Below, piece after piece: positions 42,282 to 52,656 of a stretch of DNA of 64,000 nt (positions are counted from its first letter, which is position 1; each line of letters starts with the position of its first letter). The notes below the pieces were generated by a model that was given only the letters and a program-made list of their open reading frames with translations, was not told the DNA's origin and did not search any database. The translations under genes and the position numbers were made by a program. This DNA is from JARFVT01 sp036677425. GTDB lineage: Bacteria; Pseudomonadota; Alphaproteobacteria; UBA8366; Aestuariispiraceae. The stretch is from NCBI GenBank assembly GCA_036677425.1, contig JARFVT010000013.1, positions 124,001 through 188,000 on the forward strand. Direction: 5' to 3'.

Positions 42282-43403
42282 TTATTCATAATCAAGTGCC
42301 ATATCATCACGATGCACCATTTCAGATCGACAATCGAAGCCTAAAATATCACGTATTTCAGATGATTTTTTACCTAAGATAGATTTTGCATCATTGGCAT
42401 CAAATGCAACCAAGCCAATGCCTAGTTTTTTACCGTCAACATCACAAATAGCAACCGCATCACCGCGATTAAATTCACCATTAATTTCAACTATTCCCGC
42501 TGCAAGCAGGCTTTTACCTTTTGACAATGCAAATTTTGCCCCCGCGTCTAATATTAAATTGCCGCATATATTTAATGAACCTGCAATCCAACGTTTACGC
42601 GCCAATTTTGGTTTATCAAACGGCCTGAACCATGTGGATTTTGCCCCATCCATTAAATTTTTAATGGCATGAATATCTTCACCCTTGGCAATTATCATAT
42701 TACAACCGCCAGATAATGCAATTTTTGCCGCTGCCAATTTTGTTATCATGCCACCGGTTGAAATCCCCAATGGCGCATCACCCGCCATCGCCAGAATATC
42801 ATCATTAATCGATGTTACTTCGGATATATGTTTTGCATTTGCATCTTTGCGTGGATCAGAAGAATAAAGCCCATCAATATCGCTTAATAATATTAAAAGA
42901 TCGGCTGAAATCATTGTTGCTACTCGCGCCGCCAGCCTATCATTATCGCCATATTTTATTTCTTGGGTGGCAACAGTATCATTTTCATTGATCACTGGCA
43001 CAGCATTTAATTTTAATAATTGCAAAATCGTATTGCGGGCATTCAAATGGCGATCGCGCTGTTCAGTATCAGACAGGGTTAATAAAATCTGGGCAACGGT
43101 TATATCATATTTTGCCAAGGCTTCTTGATAGGCATGGGCTAATTTTATCTGCCCCGTTGCCGCAGCGGCTTGTTTTTCTTCTAATTTCAAGATTTTAGCT
43201 GGCAAATTAAGATGCGAACGACCAACAGCGATTGAACCAGATGAAACCACAATAACATCGGCACCATTTGATTTAAGATTTGCAATGTCGCTTGCTAATG
43301 CTTCCAACCATTTATTTTTTATTGCACCGCTTGGCGCATCGACCAATAATGACGAGCCAATTTTAATTACTATACGTTTTGCCGTCTTTAATGATAATAA
43401 CAT
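42282..43403 (-). CDS. proB: Glutamate 5-kinase
   Basis: ProB makes glutamyl-5-phosphate, the first step of proline synthesis. The 373-residue protein has an amino-acid-kinase domain (RIVIKIGSSLLVD, VIVVSSGSIAVGRSHLNLP, QILLTLSDTEQRDRHLNARN, VINENDTVATQEIKYGDNDR, STGGMITKLAAAKIALSGGC) followed by a C-terminal PUA domain (ILDAGAKFALSKGKSLLAAG, KLGIGLVAFDANDAKSILGK). It lies between obgE and proA. Confidence 0.95.
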   Translation of the reverse strand: MLLSLKTAKRIVIKIGSSLLVDAPSGAIKNKWLEALASDIANLKSNGADVIVVSSGSIAVGRSHLNLPAKILKLEEKQAAAATGQIKLAHAYQEALAKYDITVAQILLTLSDTEQRDRHLNARNTILQLLKLNAVPVINENDTVATQEIKYGDNDRLAARVATMISADLLILLSDIDGLYSSDPRKDANAKHISEVTSINDDILAMAGDAPLGISTGGMITKLAAAKIALSGGCNMIIAKGEDIHAIKNLMDGAKSTWFRPFDKPKLARKRWIAGSLNICGNLILDAGAKFALSKGKSLLAAGIVEINGEFNRGDAVAICDVDGKKLGIGLVAFDANDAKSILGKKSSEIRDILGFDCRSEMVHRDDMALDYE

Positions 43404-43421
43404 TTATATTTCCAAATATGG

Positions 43422-44501
43422 TTAAATTGGCGACCATATTTCATCATCTAAACCATCATCAGATGATCCATTTTCATCCTCAATGATATATTCACCACCA
43501 ATTCTTTTGGGACGAAATTTTGCGATCTCGCTTAACATTACCCGCAATATTTTATCAACCCCATCACCCGATATAGCCGATAAATCAAAAATTGGGCTAT
43601 TGGTTACTTGCTCCAAGGCATGGCGTTGTTCGGCCATAATTTCCGGGATCAAGGCATCGCTTTTATTAATAGCAATTATTTCAGGTTTTTCATCAATACC
43701 ACCGCCATATGCGGTTAATTCGGCACGGATAGTTTTATAAGCATCGACTACATTTTCATCTGATCCATCGATTAAATGTAACAAGATACGCGTACGCTCC
43801 ACATGGCCTAAGAATCTAACACCCAATCCTTTGCCTTCATGTGCGCCTTCGATAATACCCGGAATATCGGCAATAACAAATTCAGTTTCATCGATATAAA
43901 CCACGCCAAGATTTGGGTGAATAGTTGTAAAAGGATAATCGGCAATTTCAGGTTTTGCCCTGCTGGTTGCTGCCAAAAATGTTGATTTTCCAGCATTGGG
44001 AAGTCCAACCAAACCCGCATCGGCGATTAATTTAAGCCTTAGCCATATCCATAATTCTTCTGATGGCCAACCTGGCTCTGATTTTCTTGGCGCACGGTTG
44101 GTCGCGGTTTTAAATGCCGCATTACCGCGTCCACCATCACCGCCTTTTAATAGAACCACCCTTTTGCCGACTTTATCTAAATCTACCAGAACCATTTCTT
44201 TATCATCTGATAATATTTGCGTGCCAACTGGTAATTTTAAAAGAATATCATCGCCTTTAGAACCGCTCATATCGCGGCCTGCACCATGCATTCCTGCTTT
44301 TGCCTTGAAATGTTGTTGATAGCGATAATCGATCAAGGTATTTAATCCTGGCACAGCCTCGACAATCACATCACCACCACGACCGCCATCGCCGCCATTT
44401 GGCCCGCCAAGGGCAATATATTTTTCTCGCCTAAATGACATTGCACCCGGCCCGCCATGACCGCTTCTTACAAAAATTTTTGCTTGATCAAGAAATTTCA
44501 T
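43422..44501 (-). CDS. obgE: GTPase ObgE/CgtA, ribosome assembly
   Basis: Obg is a large-subunit assembly and stress GTPase. The 359-residue protein has the glycine-rich Obg fold (KIFVRSGHGGPGAMSFRREK, GGPNGGDGGRGGDVIVEAVP), then the G domain: G1 GLVGLPNAGKSTFLAATSRA, G2/G3 DYPFTTIHPNLGVV and IADIPGIIEGAHEGKGLGVR, G4 INKSD. The C-terminal tail is short and acidic (DENGSSDDGLDDE). Confidence 0.97.
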   Translation of the reverse strand: MKFLDQAKIFVRSGHGGPGAMSFRREKYIALGGPNGGDGGRGGDVIVEAVPGLNTLIDYRYQQHFKAKAGMHGAGRDMSGSKGDDILLKLPVGTQILSDDKEMVLVDLDKVGKRVVLLKGGDGGRGNAAFKTATNRAPRKSEPGWPSEELWIWLRLKLIADAGLVGLPNAGKSTFLAATSRAKPEIADYPFTTIHPNLGVVYIDETEFVIADIPGIIEGAHEGKGLGVRFLGHVERTRILLHLIDGSDENVVDAYKTIRAELTAYGGGIDEKPEIIAINKSDALIPEIMAEQRHALEQVTNSPIFDLSAISGDGVDKILRVMLSEIAKFRPKRIGGEYIIEDENGSSDDGLDDEIWSPI

Positions 44502-44533
44502 GGCTATTAACCCTTAATATCAAAATAGAACCA

Positions 44534-44569
44534 TTAAAAAAGGGAATGACAGCTGCCATTCCCTTAAAA
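44534..44569 (-). terminator. Terminator after rpmA
   Basis: AAGGGAATG and CATTCCCTT form a perfect 9-bp stem with an 8-base loop; on the minus strand it is followed by TTTTTTAATGG. It lies just after the rplU-rpmA pair and before obgE. Confidence 0.75.
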
Positions 44570-44596
44570 TTTTAAACCCTTTAGGGAATTGTTTTA

Positions 44597-44863
44597 CTAT
44601 TCAGCAGCATTCGCTAGTGGAGTAACAGATACAAATGTGCGTAATCTGGTTTTACGAAATTGTACATTGCCATTAACTTTTGCAAAAATTGTATGGTCTT
44701 TGCCCATGCCAACATTATCACCCGGATGCCATTTTGTGCCACGTTGGCGTAAAATAATATTTCCAGATACAACGCTTTCGCCACCAAATTTTTTAACGCC
44801 TAAACGACGACCAGCCGAATCGCGACCATTATTTGAGGAGCCGCCTGCTTTTTTATGTGCCAT
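44597..44863 (-). CDS. rpmA: 50S ribosomal protein L27
   Basis: An 88-residue L27 with the conserved N-terminus MAHKKAGGSSNNGRDSAGRR, LGVKKFGGESVVSGNIILRQ and RGTKWHPGDNVGMGKDHTIF. There is no N-terminal extension of the Firmicutes type. It starts 16 bases after the rplU stop. Confidence 0.98.
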   Translation of the reverse strand: MAHKKAGGSSNNGRDSAGRRLGVKKFGGESVVSGNIILRQRGTKWHPGDNVGMGKDHTIFAKVNGNVQFRKTRLRTFVSVTPLANAAE

Positions 44864-44879
44864 TTCAATTGCTCCTTAA

Positions 44880-45371
44880 TTATTTTTTAGCAGCAGGCTT
44901 CTTAGCCGCCACTTTTTTAGATGCTGTTTTTTTAGCCACTGTTTTTTTAGCCGCCACTGTTTTAGATGCTGTTTTAGATGCTGTTTTAGATGCTGTTTTT
45001 TTCACAGCGGCAGGTTTAGCATTATCGATTTTTGCTGCTGGCGTTGCTGCCTTTGCACCTTTTTCAATAATGTTGGTTACCCGTAAAATTGTAATATCTT
45101 GGCGATGACCACGTTTTCTACGATAATTCTGGCGGCGTTTCTTTTTGAAAACAATAATTTTCTTAGCCCGGCCTTGGGCTATGACTTCGGCTTCAACCGC
45201 AGCACCAGCAATCATTGGCGCACCGACTGTTTGTTTATCACCATTGGCGATTAATAAAACATCGGTTAAAAGGATTTTATCACCTTTTTCACCATCAAGT
45301 TTTTCAACTTTTAAAATATCATCGGCGACAACACGATATTGCTTCCCACCGGTTTTAACTATTGCGAACAT
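44880..45371 (-). CDS. rplU: 50S ribosomal protein L21 with long Lys/Ala tail
   Basis: A 163-residue L21. The core (1-102) has MFAIVKTGGKQYRVVADDIL, KVEKLDGEKGDKILLTDVLL and KKRRQNYRRKRGHRQDITIL. It is followed by a tail of about 60 residues made of KTASK/KKTVA repeats and ending in KKPAAKK. The tail is basic and low complexity and presumably disordered, resembling extensions in some alphaproteobacteria. The 204-base gap upstream holds the promoter and leader; I saw no clear structure there. Confidence 0.95.
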   Translation of the reverse strand: MFAIVKTGGKQYRVVADDILKVEKLDGEKGDKILLTDVLLIANGDKQTVGAPMIAGAAVEAEVIAQGRAKKIIVFKKKRRQNYRRKRGHRQDITILRVTNIIEKGAKAATPAAKIDNAKPAAVKKTASKTASKTASKTVAAKKTVAKKTASKKVAAKKPAAKK

Positions 45372-45575
45372 ATTTATTTCCTTAAAATTACACGCGCCTT
45401 ACGGTGTTCTAAATAAAAGAAACTTTTATATATGATTTCAAATAAAAGCATATACAACCTCAAGCAGCGCAAAAAAGGCCAGAATAGATAAAATCTATCA
45501 ACAACCTTACATTTGCGCATAATATCTACAAAAGCTATCCTGTCAATGGATTTAACATGGTTTTTATATTTTTAT

Positions 45576-48500
45576 TTAACTTTGCGCCAGCAAGCTGGCA
45601 TTGCCACCCGCCGCCGTAGTATCAACGCATAAATGGCGCTCTAAAATATAGCGTTCAGGGGCAATATGGTCGCAAATCAATGGTAATAACGCCCCATCAC
45701 GCATGGATAATGCCAATTTATATTGACGCAAAATTTTCATATTAGCAAAACTTGCAACCGCGTCTATATTTTCTATTGATATTAACATATCTGCGTTGAT
45801 TTCTGCCTCTATACCAGCAATAGGAAGATTAGATTTTGCCAAGCTTTCAATCAATGCCGCATTTTCATCTGATATGCATAATATTTTATTGCCAGTTAAC
45901 AAAGCCTGTAGCATTTGTTTTTTAAGGCTTTGTAAATCTGGCCCTAAGCATAGGATTATGCCACGCGGATGATATGATAATTGATTTAATTCACCCGTTG
46001 GCCCCGGCAATTCATGTGGTTTTTTTACAACCAAATTAATTGCGGTGGAAATTTCCGCGTCATCACTTAAATATTGTTTTAAAATTGTTAAATCCGCAGG
46101 TTTCTCAGTCGGCTTGATATTATTTAATTTATCAATTTCATCCTGTATTATGTTCAATGCGATATGGTTTTTTTCAGCATTCTCAATTTGCAATCGGTTA
46201 TTTATAACTTTATGAAAGCTATTATTCTTGTAAAAACGCGCCATATAATGCGCCCCACCCGCCTTTGGCCCTGTGCCTGACAACCCCTCACCACCAAATG
46301 GTTGTGACCCGACAACCGCACCAATTTGATTGCGATTAACATATATATTGCCCATTTTTATACGCTCTACTATATGGTTAACGCGCGCGTCAACGCGGCT
46401 ATGCAAGCCAAAAGTAAGGCCAAAACCCTTGGCATTGATCGCATCAATCACATCATCAATTTCATCGGCGACAAATGTGGCAATATGTAAAACTGCGCCA
46501 AATATTTCTTCGGTTAATTCCTCAATACCAGCAACCTGTAATAATGTTGGCGTAATAAATATACCCTTATCAGCCAAATCATCGGGCAATGGCAATTGTT
46601 TAATTAATTTTCCATCTATCTTAAATTTTGCAATATGGTCATTAATTTTTTTCTGTGAAGCCTTATCAATAACTGGACCTATATCGGTCGATAATTGCCA
46701 TGGATTGCCAATGGATAATTGATCCATCGCGCCTTTTAACATTTTTATAATTTTTACCGATATGTCTTTTTGTACATATAATATACGTAATGCCGAACAA
46801 CGTTGCCCTGCCGATTGAAAGGCAGAGGCCAATATATCACGCACCGCTTGTTCTGGTAATGCAGTTGAATCAATAATCATCGCATTAAGCCCACCAGTTT
46901 CGGCAATTAAAGGCGCATCAATATCAATATTTTTTGCCATCGCCTTATTGATTAACTGTGCGGTTGGTGTTGAGCCAGTGAAACAAACGCCCTTGACCCT
47001 TTTATCTTTAGTTATCGCATCGCCAATTATATTACCTGCGCCCGGTAATAATTGCACCGCACCCTTGGGAATGCCTGCTTCATGCATCAAACTGATTGCT
47101 TTTGCGGCTATTAATGCGGTTTGTTCGGCGGGTTTTGCCAAAACAACATTACCCGCGCCCAAGGCCGCCAATATCTGGCCTGTGAAAATTGCCAAGGGGA
47201 AATTCCATGGGGAAATGCAAGTTATAATGCCGCGTGGACTATGATTATTGCCGTTTGATTGATTAGCAATATCCAGCCTGACCGCTTCATTCGCATAGAA
47301 TCTAGCAAAATCAATTGCTTCGCGTAATTCACCGACGCTATCCAATAATATTTTACCCGCTTCACGACATATTAAGGTGAATATTTCTATCGCATCGCGC
47401 TCGTATAAATCCGCCAGCTTATTTAGGCACTCAGCACGGTGTTTAGCCGTAGTTTTTGACCAAATGGCAAATTCTTTTTCTGCTGCAATGAACGCTATTT
47501 CGACATCTTCTAATCTGGCATCAACCACAGACCCAACCAGATCGCCATTATCGGCAGGATTAAATTTTTCGACTGGGTTTTTATTGTTATCTTTACTAAT
47601 ATTACCTGCTATAATTGGCGCTGCGGCCCAGGTATATTTAGCATATTTCATACGGCCTTTATTTATTTTGGCAATAGTTTTAACGCATGTTATATCCCAA
47701 CCCTTGGCATTAATTCTGTCTTTACCAAATATATCAACGGGATTAGTTATTTTATTATTGGCGATTTTTCCTGATAATTCACTTAATGCATTAAACGGGT
47801 CTTTGGCTATTTCTTCTGGGCTAACATTCACATCAACAATTTGATTAACGAATGAGCTATTCGCGCCATTTTCTAATAACCGCCGCACCAAATATGCCAA
47901 TAGATCTTGATGTGCGCCAACGGGGGCATAGATACGACAATTGGTTTTATATTTATTTAAAACGCTATCATGCAGGCTTTCACCCATGCCATGCAATCGT
48001 TGAAATTCGAAGTTATTTTTATCAATTTGCATATGATTGGAGATTTCTAATATTGCTGCCACACTATGGGCATTATGGGTGGCAAATTGCGGATATATGC
48101 GGTCGGTCATGCCAAGTAATTTTTTAGCGCATGTGATATATGATATATCGCTATTTATTTTTCTGGTGAATACGGGAAAGCCGTCAAGACCAAGAGTTTG
48201 AGCGCGTTTAATCTCGCTATCCCAATATGCGCCCTTGACCAGACGCAGCATAATCTTACGGTCAAGCTTGATCGATAATTGATAAATCCAGTCAATAATA
48301 TATATGGCACGTTTGGAAAATGCCTGCACCACCACACCAAAACCATCCCAGTCTTTAAGGGAATCATCGCTTAATATTGCCTCAATCACCTCAAGCGATA
48401 AATCGAGCCTATCGGCCTCTTCCGCATCGATGTTGAAACCCATATTGGCGGATTTGGCAAATATTGCCAATGATCTGGCGCGTGGCATTAATTGGCTCAT

Positions 48501-49292
48501 CACCTGATCATATTGCCCATATTCATACCTTGAATGCAGGGCAGATAATTTAACCGATATGCCGGGGTTAAGCCTGATATTATCGCTATCACAATGATTA
48601 GATAATTGTGAAATTGCATCGCAATATGCCAAATGATAACCCTTGGCATCATCATCGGTTCTGGCGGCCTCGCCCAACATATCATATGAATAGCTATAAC
48701 CGCGCCTTTGCATATTTTTGGCGCGTTTCAATGCCTCACCTATGGTTCTTCCCAAGACAAATTGTGTGCCAAGCTCGCGCATGGCCTGTGCTACCGCCTT
48801 TCTAACAACTGGTTCACCCATGCGTTTAACCATGCCTTTTAATTGCGACATTATGGTTTTTTCTTCACGCGGCAATAATACCTTGCCCGTCAACATCAAG
48901 GCCCATGTGGAGGCATTGACCAGTGAAGAACCCGACTTACCTTGATGCACTGCCCACCGACCCGTGGATATTTTATCTTCGATCAAGGCATCAATTGTTT
49001 TATCATCTGGCACACGCAATAATGCCTCTGCAAGGCACATCAAAGCCACACCTTCTTTGGTTGATAAGCCATATTCAGCCAGAAAACTTTCCATCAAGCT
49101 GGGGGTGGCGTTTTTCCTTATATCTTCAACCAATGATACGGCCGATAATGATATTTTTCGGCGTAATTCAGGCGATAAATCAGCATCCTTAACAAGCTTA
49201 TTAACTGCCACAGCCTCTTCAACCAGTGTATTTTGACGGATTTCATCACGGATGACGGTAATTTTATCTGCAATCACTGTATTTTTCGACAT
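45576..49292 (-). CDS. putA: Bifunctional proline dehydrogenase / P5C dehydrogenase
   Basis: PutA oxidises proline to glutamate. The 1238-residue protein has the FAD-dependent proline dehydrogenase first (YSYDMLGEAARTDDDAKGYH, ISVKLSALHSRYEYGQYDQV, DAEEADRLDLSLEVIEAILS, MLRLVKGAYWDSEIKRAQTL, QFATHNAHSVAAIL). The aldehyde dehydrogenase follows (CISPWNFPLAIFTGQILAAL, VCFTGSTPTAQLINKAMA, AETGGLNAMI with the catalytic Glu, and QSAGQRCSALRILYVQKDI with the catalytic Cys). A C-terminal membrane-association-type domain follows. No RHH DNA-binding domain is present, so regulation is left to the divergent Lrp gene. Confidence 0.96.
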   Translation of the reverse strand: MSKNTVIADKITVIRDEIRQNTLVEEAVAVNKLVKDADLSPELRRKISLSAVSLVEDIRKNATPSLMESFLAEYGLSTKEGVALMCLAEALLRVPDDKTIDALIEDKISTGRWAVHQGKSGSSLVNASTWALMLTGKVLLPREEKTIMSQLKGMVKRMGEPVVRKAVAQAMRELGTQFVLGRTIGEALKRAKNMQRRGYSYSYDMLGEAARTDDDAKGYHLAYCDAISQLSNHCDSDNIRLNPGISVKLSALHSRYEYGQYDQVMSQLMPRARSLAIFAKSANMGFNIDAEEADRLDLSLEVIEAILSDDSLKDWDGFGVVVQAFSKRAIYIIDWIYQLSIKLDRKIMLRLVKGAYWDSEIKRAQTLGLDGFPVFTRKINSDISYITCAKKLLGMTDRIYPQFATHNAHSVAAILEISNHMQIDKNNFEFQRLHGMGESLHDSVLNKYKTNCRIYAPVGAHQDLLAYLVRRLLENGANSSFVNQIVDVNVSPEEIAKDPFNALSELSGKIANNKITNPVDIFGKDRINAKGWDITCVKTIAKINKGRMKYAKYTWAAAPIIAGNISKDNNKNPVEKFNPADNGDLVGSVVDARLEDVEIAFIAAEKEFAIWSKTTAKHRAECLNKLADLYERDAIEIFTLICREAGKILLDSVGELREAIDFARFYANEAVRLDIANQSNGNNHSPRGIITCISPWNFPLAIFTGQILAALGAGNVVLAKPAEQTALIAAKAISLMHEAGIPKGAVQLLPGAGNIIGDAITKDKRVKGVCFTGSTPTAQLINKAMAKNIDIDAPLIAETGGLNAMIIDSTALPEQAVRDILASAFQSAGQRCSALRILYVQKDISVKIIKMLKGAMDQLSIGNPWQLSTDIGPVIDKASQKKINDHIAKFKIDGKLIKQLPLPDDLADKGIFITPTLLQVAGIEELTEEIFGAVLHIATFVADEIDDVIDAINAKGFGLTFGLHSRVDARVNHIVERIKMGNIYVNRNQIGAVVGSQPFGGEGLSGTGPKAGGAHYMARFYKNNSFHKVINNRLQIENAEKNHIALNIIQDEIDKLNNIKPTEKPADLTILKQYLSDDAEISTAINLVVKKPHELPGPTGELNQLSYHPRGIILCLGPDLQSLKKQMLQALLTGNKILCISDENAALIESLAKSNLPIAGIEAEINADMLISIENIDAVASFANMKILRQYKLALSMRDGALLPLICDHIAPERYILERHLCVDTTAAGGNASLLAQS

Positions 49293-49457
49293 ATTTCATA
49301 CCTGCTGCTAATCATTGATATTTATTTAAATATTATATTGCCAGCAGTATATATTAATATTAATAGTATTTTTGACCATAATATTAAATAACTTAGCTAA
49401 AAAAACTATATTTATGCTATAATATTTAAATAAAACCTATAATGAAGGTATATTTTA

Positions 49458-49904
49458 GTGAATTTGGATAATATCGATAAAAAAATAATCAATATCTTAT
49501 CAAATGATGGTCGCATATCGATAACCAAATTATCACAGCAGGCGGGCATATCAAAAACCCCATGTCAAATAAGAATGAAACGCCTTGAAAATAACGGTTA
49601 TATTTTGGGTTACAAGGCGGTATTTGACCATGACAAGCTCGATCATGGCCATATTGCATTTGTTAATGTTACCTTGAATAATACCAGTTCAAAATCTTTA
49701 GATGATTTTAATGATGCGGTTAGAAAAATAGACGAGATTGAGCAATGCCATATGATCGCCAGCAATTTTGACTATTTATTAAAAGTCCGCAGCAAAAATA
49801 TTAATGATTACCGCATTATTTTGGCTGAAAAAATATCTGCGCTGCCACATGTGGCGCAAACATCAACATTTGTGGTGATGCAAAGCGTTAAAGAAAACAG
49901 CTAA
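49458..49904 (+). CDS. Lrp/AsnC-family regulator, probable PutR
   Basis: A 148-residue Lrp-type regulator. The N-terminal helix-turn-helix (INILSNDGRISITKLSQQAG, ISKTPCQIRMKRLENNGYIL) is followed by an Lrp effector domain (DEIEQCHMIASNFDYLLKVR, HVAQTSTFVVMQSVKENS). Divergent from putA across 165 bases, it is likely the proline-responsive activator of putA, as PutR is in other alphaproteobacteria. The GTG start has GAAGG 9 bases upstream. Its 3' end overlaps the stop of the convergent GST gene by 4 bases. Confidence 0.85.
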   Translation: MNLDNIDKKIINILSNDGRISITKLSQQAGISKTPCQIRMKRLENNGYILGYKAVFDHDKLDHGHIAFVNVTLNNTSSKSLDDFNDAVRKIDEIEQCHMIASNFDYLLKVRSKNINDYRIILAEKISALPHVAQTSTFVVMQSVKENS

Positions 49905-50575
49905 ATATCATCGACTAATTTCGCTAGATATGAATCTCCCGCATGAATTCTTTCTCTAAATTGATCATTAAAATCGGCTGGCGCAGCATTTCTAACGCTT
50001 TCACGTGCCGATAGAACCTGTCTCCATTTAGTTATTTTACCAATATTTACAATATTTTTTAACGACTTAATTTCGTCTAATAGATCGAAATAACGCAACA
50101 CAGTCGCCCATACCGCATCGACCATATGAAAATCTTCACCTGCAAAATATGAACCTTTGACTTCTGCTTCGATTAATTTAAATTTACGGCGCAATTCATC
50201 ACATTTATCGTTAAATATTGCTTCGTCTTTTATATTATATAATTGATAAATAACCATCAAAAGACCCGATGCAAATTCTATCCATGAACGATGTTTAGCA
50301 CGCTCAAGCGCATCTTTGGGATGCATGCTATCATTGGTTATTTCATCAAGATATTCGGCGATAACTTGGCTTTCAAATAATATTGTATCTTCGACTTGCA
50401 ATAATGGCACACGCCCCAATGGGGATATTTTTAAAAACCAATCGGGTTTATTGGCTAAATCCACATTACTTCGTTTGAATGGTATATTTTTTTCCAATAA
50501 AACAATAACCGCACGCTGTACATATGGGCATAACTCATAACTTATTAAATGCAATTCTGACATTATTTGTTCCAA
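49901..50575 (-). CDS. Glutathione S-transferase family protein
   Basis: A 224-residue GST-like protein. The thioredoxin-fold half (LHLISYELCPYVQRAVIVLL, PDWFLKISPLGRVPLLQVED, TILFESQVIAEYLDEI) carries a CPYVQR motif, as in the omega/beta-like and glutaredoxin-type GSTs. A helical C-terminal domain follows (HRSWIEFASGLLMVIYQLYN). The substrate is unknown. The start could be 50575 or MSEL at 50563. It is downstream of xsc on the same strand, separated by 143 bases. Confidence 0.85.
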   Translation of the reverse strand: MEQIMSELHLISYELCPYVQRAVIVLLEKNIPFKRSNVDLANKPDWFLKISPLGRVPLLQVEDTILFESQVIAEYLDEITNDSMHPKDALERAKHRSWIEFASGLLMVIYQLYNIKDEAIFNDKCDELRRKFKLIEAEVKGSYFAGEDFHMVDAVWATVLRYFDLLDEIKSLKNIVNIGKITKWRQVLSARESVRNAAPADFNDQFRERIHAGDSYLAKLVDDI

Positions 50576-50718
50576 TATTATTATTCATTAAATTAAGTTT
50601 ATATAATATATTGGCATGAGTTTATTTTATTTCAATAGAAATTTTATCATTATTATATTTAACTAAAAAAAGACTGCCATTAGGATATGACAGCCTTAAA
50701 CATTCATATCATCAGATA

Positions 50719-52494
50719 TTATGCACCCGTTTGTGGCCGCATATCGGCAGGGTCTATGCCTGCTATTTTTACTGGTTTTTTCATGGCATCGCGCCTGAAT
50801 GGCTCGCCCAATTCTTGGTTTAAAATCACCTCGATAAATGTGGTGATGCCGTCTTTTTGTTCGGCGCAACTTAATTTTAATGCTTCGGTTAATTCTTTTT
50901 GGCTATGAACCTTAACGCCTTTTAAGCCGCAACCAATTGCCACTTCGGCATAGCTTAATTGCGGGTCAAGTTCAGTACCAACAAAATTATCATCATACCA
51001 TAATGTGGTGTTGCGTTTTTCCGCACCCCATTGATAATTACGGAAAATAACCATCGTTATGGCGGGCCATTCATCGCGTCCACATGATGTCATTTCATTC
51101 ATGCTGATACCAAATGCGCCATCGCCTGCAAAACCAACAACGGGTGTATCAGGGCAGCCAATTTTTGCCCCTAAAATCGATGGAAAGCCATAACCGCATG
51201 GGCCAAACAGGCCGGGTGCTAAATATTTACGACCTTCTTCAAATGTTGGATATGCATTACCAATGGCACAATTATTACCAATATCGCTTGAGATAATTAC
51301 ATCTTTTGGCAAGCCTTCTTGAATAGCGCGCCATGCCATGCGGGGCGACATGCGGTCGCTATCGCGTGATCTGGCATCTTTATTCCATGTTGTGCCGGGG
51401 TCGTCATCTTCATGATCCATGCTGCTTAGGCTTTGCAACCATGCAGATTTTGTTTGATGAATATGGGCTTCGCGTTCGCTTCTGCCCGCATCGCCCGCCG
51501 TTGCGCTTAACCCGCTTAGAATTTGCCTTGCAACTAATACCGCATCACCGCAAATGCCGACTGATATTTTTTTACTAAGGCCAATGCGATCAGAATTCAT
51601 ATCAACCTGAATTATGCTGGCATCTTTTGGCCAATAATCCATGCCGTAACCAGGTAGCGTGGAAAATGGATTTAATCTTGTACCCAATGCCAAAACAACA
51701 TCGGCCTTGGCGATTAGTTGCATCGCAGCCTTAGAACCATTATAGCCAAGCGGCCCTGCGGCTAATGAGTGCGAACCAGGGAAGCTGTCATTATGTTGAT
51801 AGCCTGAACAAACTGGTGCGCTTAACCGTTCAGCCAAGGCGATTGTTTCGGGGATTGCGCCGCCAATAACAACGCCAGCACCCGATAATATAACGGGGAA
51901 TTTTGCATTTGATAATAGCTCACATGCTTGTTTAATTGCAGATGCGCCACCTGATTGTGGCTCTAGCCTAACAATTTGCGGTAAATCAATATCGATTATT
52001 TGCGTCCAATAATCACGCGGGATATTAATTTGTGCGGGAGCAGAGCCACGGCGGGCTTTTTCAATCACGCGGTTTAATACCTCTGCCATGCGTGATGGGT
52101 CGCGGACTTCTTCTTGATAACAAACCATATCACGGAATAACGCCATTTGTTCGACCTCTTGGAAACCGCCTTGACCAATGGTTTTATTGGCGGCCTGCGG
52201 TGTTACCAATAACATGGGGGTATGATTCCAATATGCGGTTTTAACAGGGGTTACAAAACCGGTTATACCCGGGCCATTTTGGGCAATAGCCATCGCCATT
52301 TTACCAGTTGATCTTGTATAGCCATCGCAAATTAAACCACCATTGGTTTCATGGGCCACATCCCAAAATTTTATTCCTGCCTGTGGGAATAAATCGGAAA
52401 TTGGCATGAAAGCCGAACCAATTATGCCAAAAGCATGTTCAATGCCGTTCATTTGCAATGTTTTTACAAATGCTTCTTCCGTGTTCATTTTCAT
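50719..52494 (-). CDS. xsc: Sulfoacetaldehyde acetyltransferase
   Basis: Xsc is a ThDP enzyme that converts sulfoacetaldehyde and phosphate to acetyl phosphate and sulfite. The 591-residue protein has EEAFVKTLQMNGIEHAFGII, then GSAFMPISDLFPQAGIKFWD, HETNGGLICDGYTRSTGKMA, QNGPGITGFVTPVKTAYWNH and the ThDP-binding GDGAFGISMNEMTSCGRDEW through FRNYQWGAEKRNTTLWYDDN. The AEKRNTTLWYDDNFVGTEL stretch is characteristic of Xsc rather than acetolactate synthase. No taurine or isethionate genes are visible; the nearest genes upstream on this strand are the RuBisCO-like protein and transketolase, 162 bases away. Confidence 0.93.
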   Translation of the reverse strand: MKMNTEEAFVKTLQMNGIEHAFGIIGSAFMPISDLFPQAGIKFWDVAHETNGGLICDGYTRSTGKMAMAIAQNGPGITGFVTPVKTAYWNHTPMLLVTPQAANKTIGQGGFQEVEQMALFRDMVCYQEEVRDPSRMAEVLNRVIEKARRGSAPAQINIPRDYWTQIIDIDLPQIVRLEPQSGGASAIKQACELLSNAKFPVILSGAGVVIGGAIPETIALAERLSAPVCSGYQHNDSFPGSHSLAAGPLGYNGSKAAMQLIAKADVVLALGTRLNPFSTLPGYGMDYWPKDASIIQVDMNSDRIGLSKKISVGICGDAVLVARQILSGLSATAGDAGRSEREAHIHQTKSAWLQSLSSMDHEDDDPGTTWNKDARSRDSDRMSPRMAWRAIQEGLPKDVIISSDIGNNCAIGNAYPTFEEGRKYLAPGLFGPCGYGFPSILGAKIGCPDTPVVGFAGDGAFGISMNEMTSCGRDEWPAITMVIFRNYQWGAEKRNTTLWYDDNFVGTELDPQLSYAEVAIGCGLKGVKVHSQKELTEALKLSCAEQKDGITTFIEVILNQELGEPFRRDAMKKPVKIAGIDPADMRPQTGA

Positions 52495-52656
52495 GATATA
52501 TCATCCTTATTAATTGGCTTTTTATAAATTAACAAATAATTAATTGTTCATGCCATTTAAAGCGGAAAAATCAATAGATCCATAGCTCCAGTTTATGCTA
52601 TCAATGATACCAGCTTGATAATGCTATGATCACCATAAAAAATTACAAAATATGAA

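Noticed and set aside
50719..52494. Acetolactate synthase instead of Xsc
   Set aside because: The Xsc-specific stretch around GAEKRNTTLWYDDNFVGTEL is present and no small regulatory ilvH-type subunit gene is adjacent.
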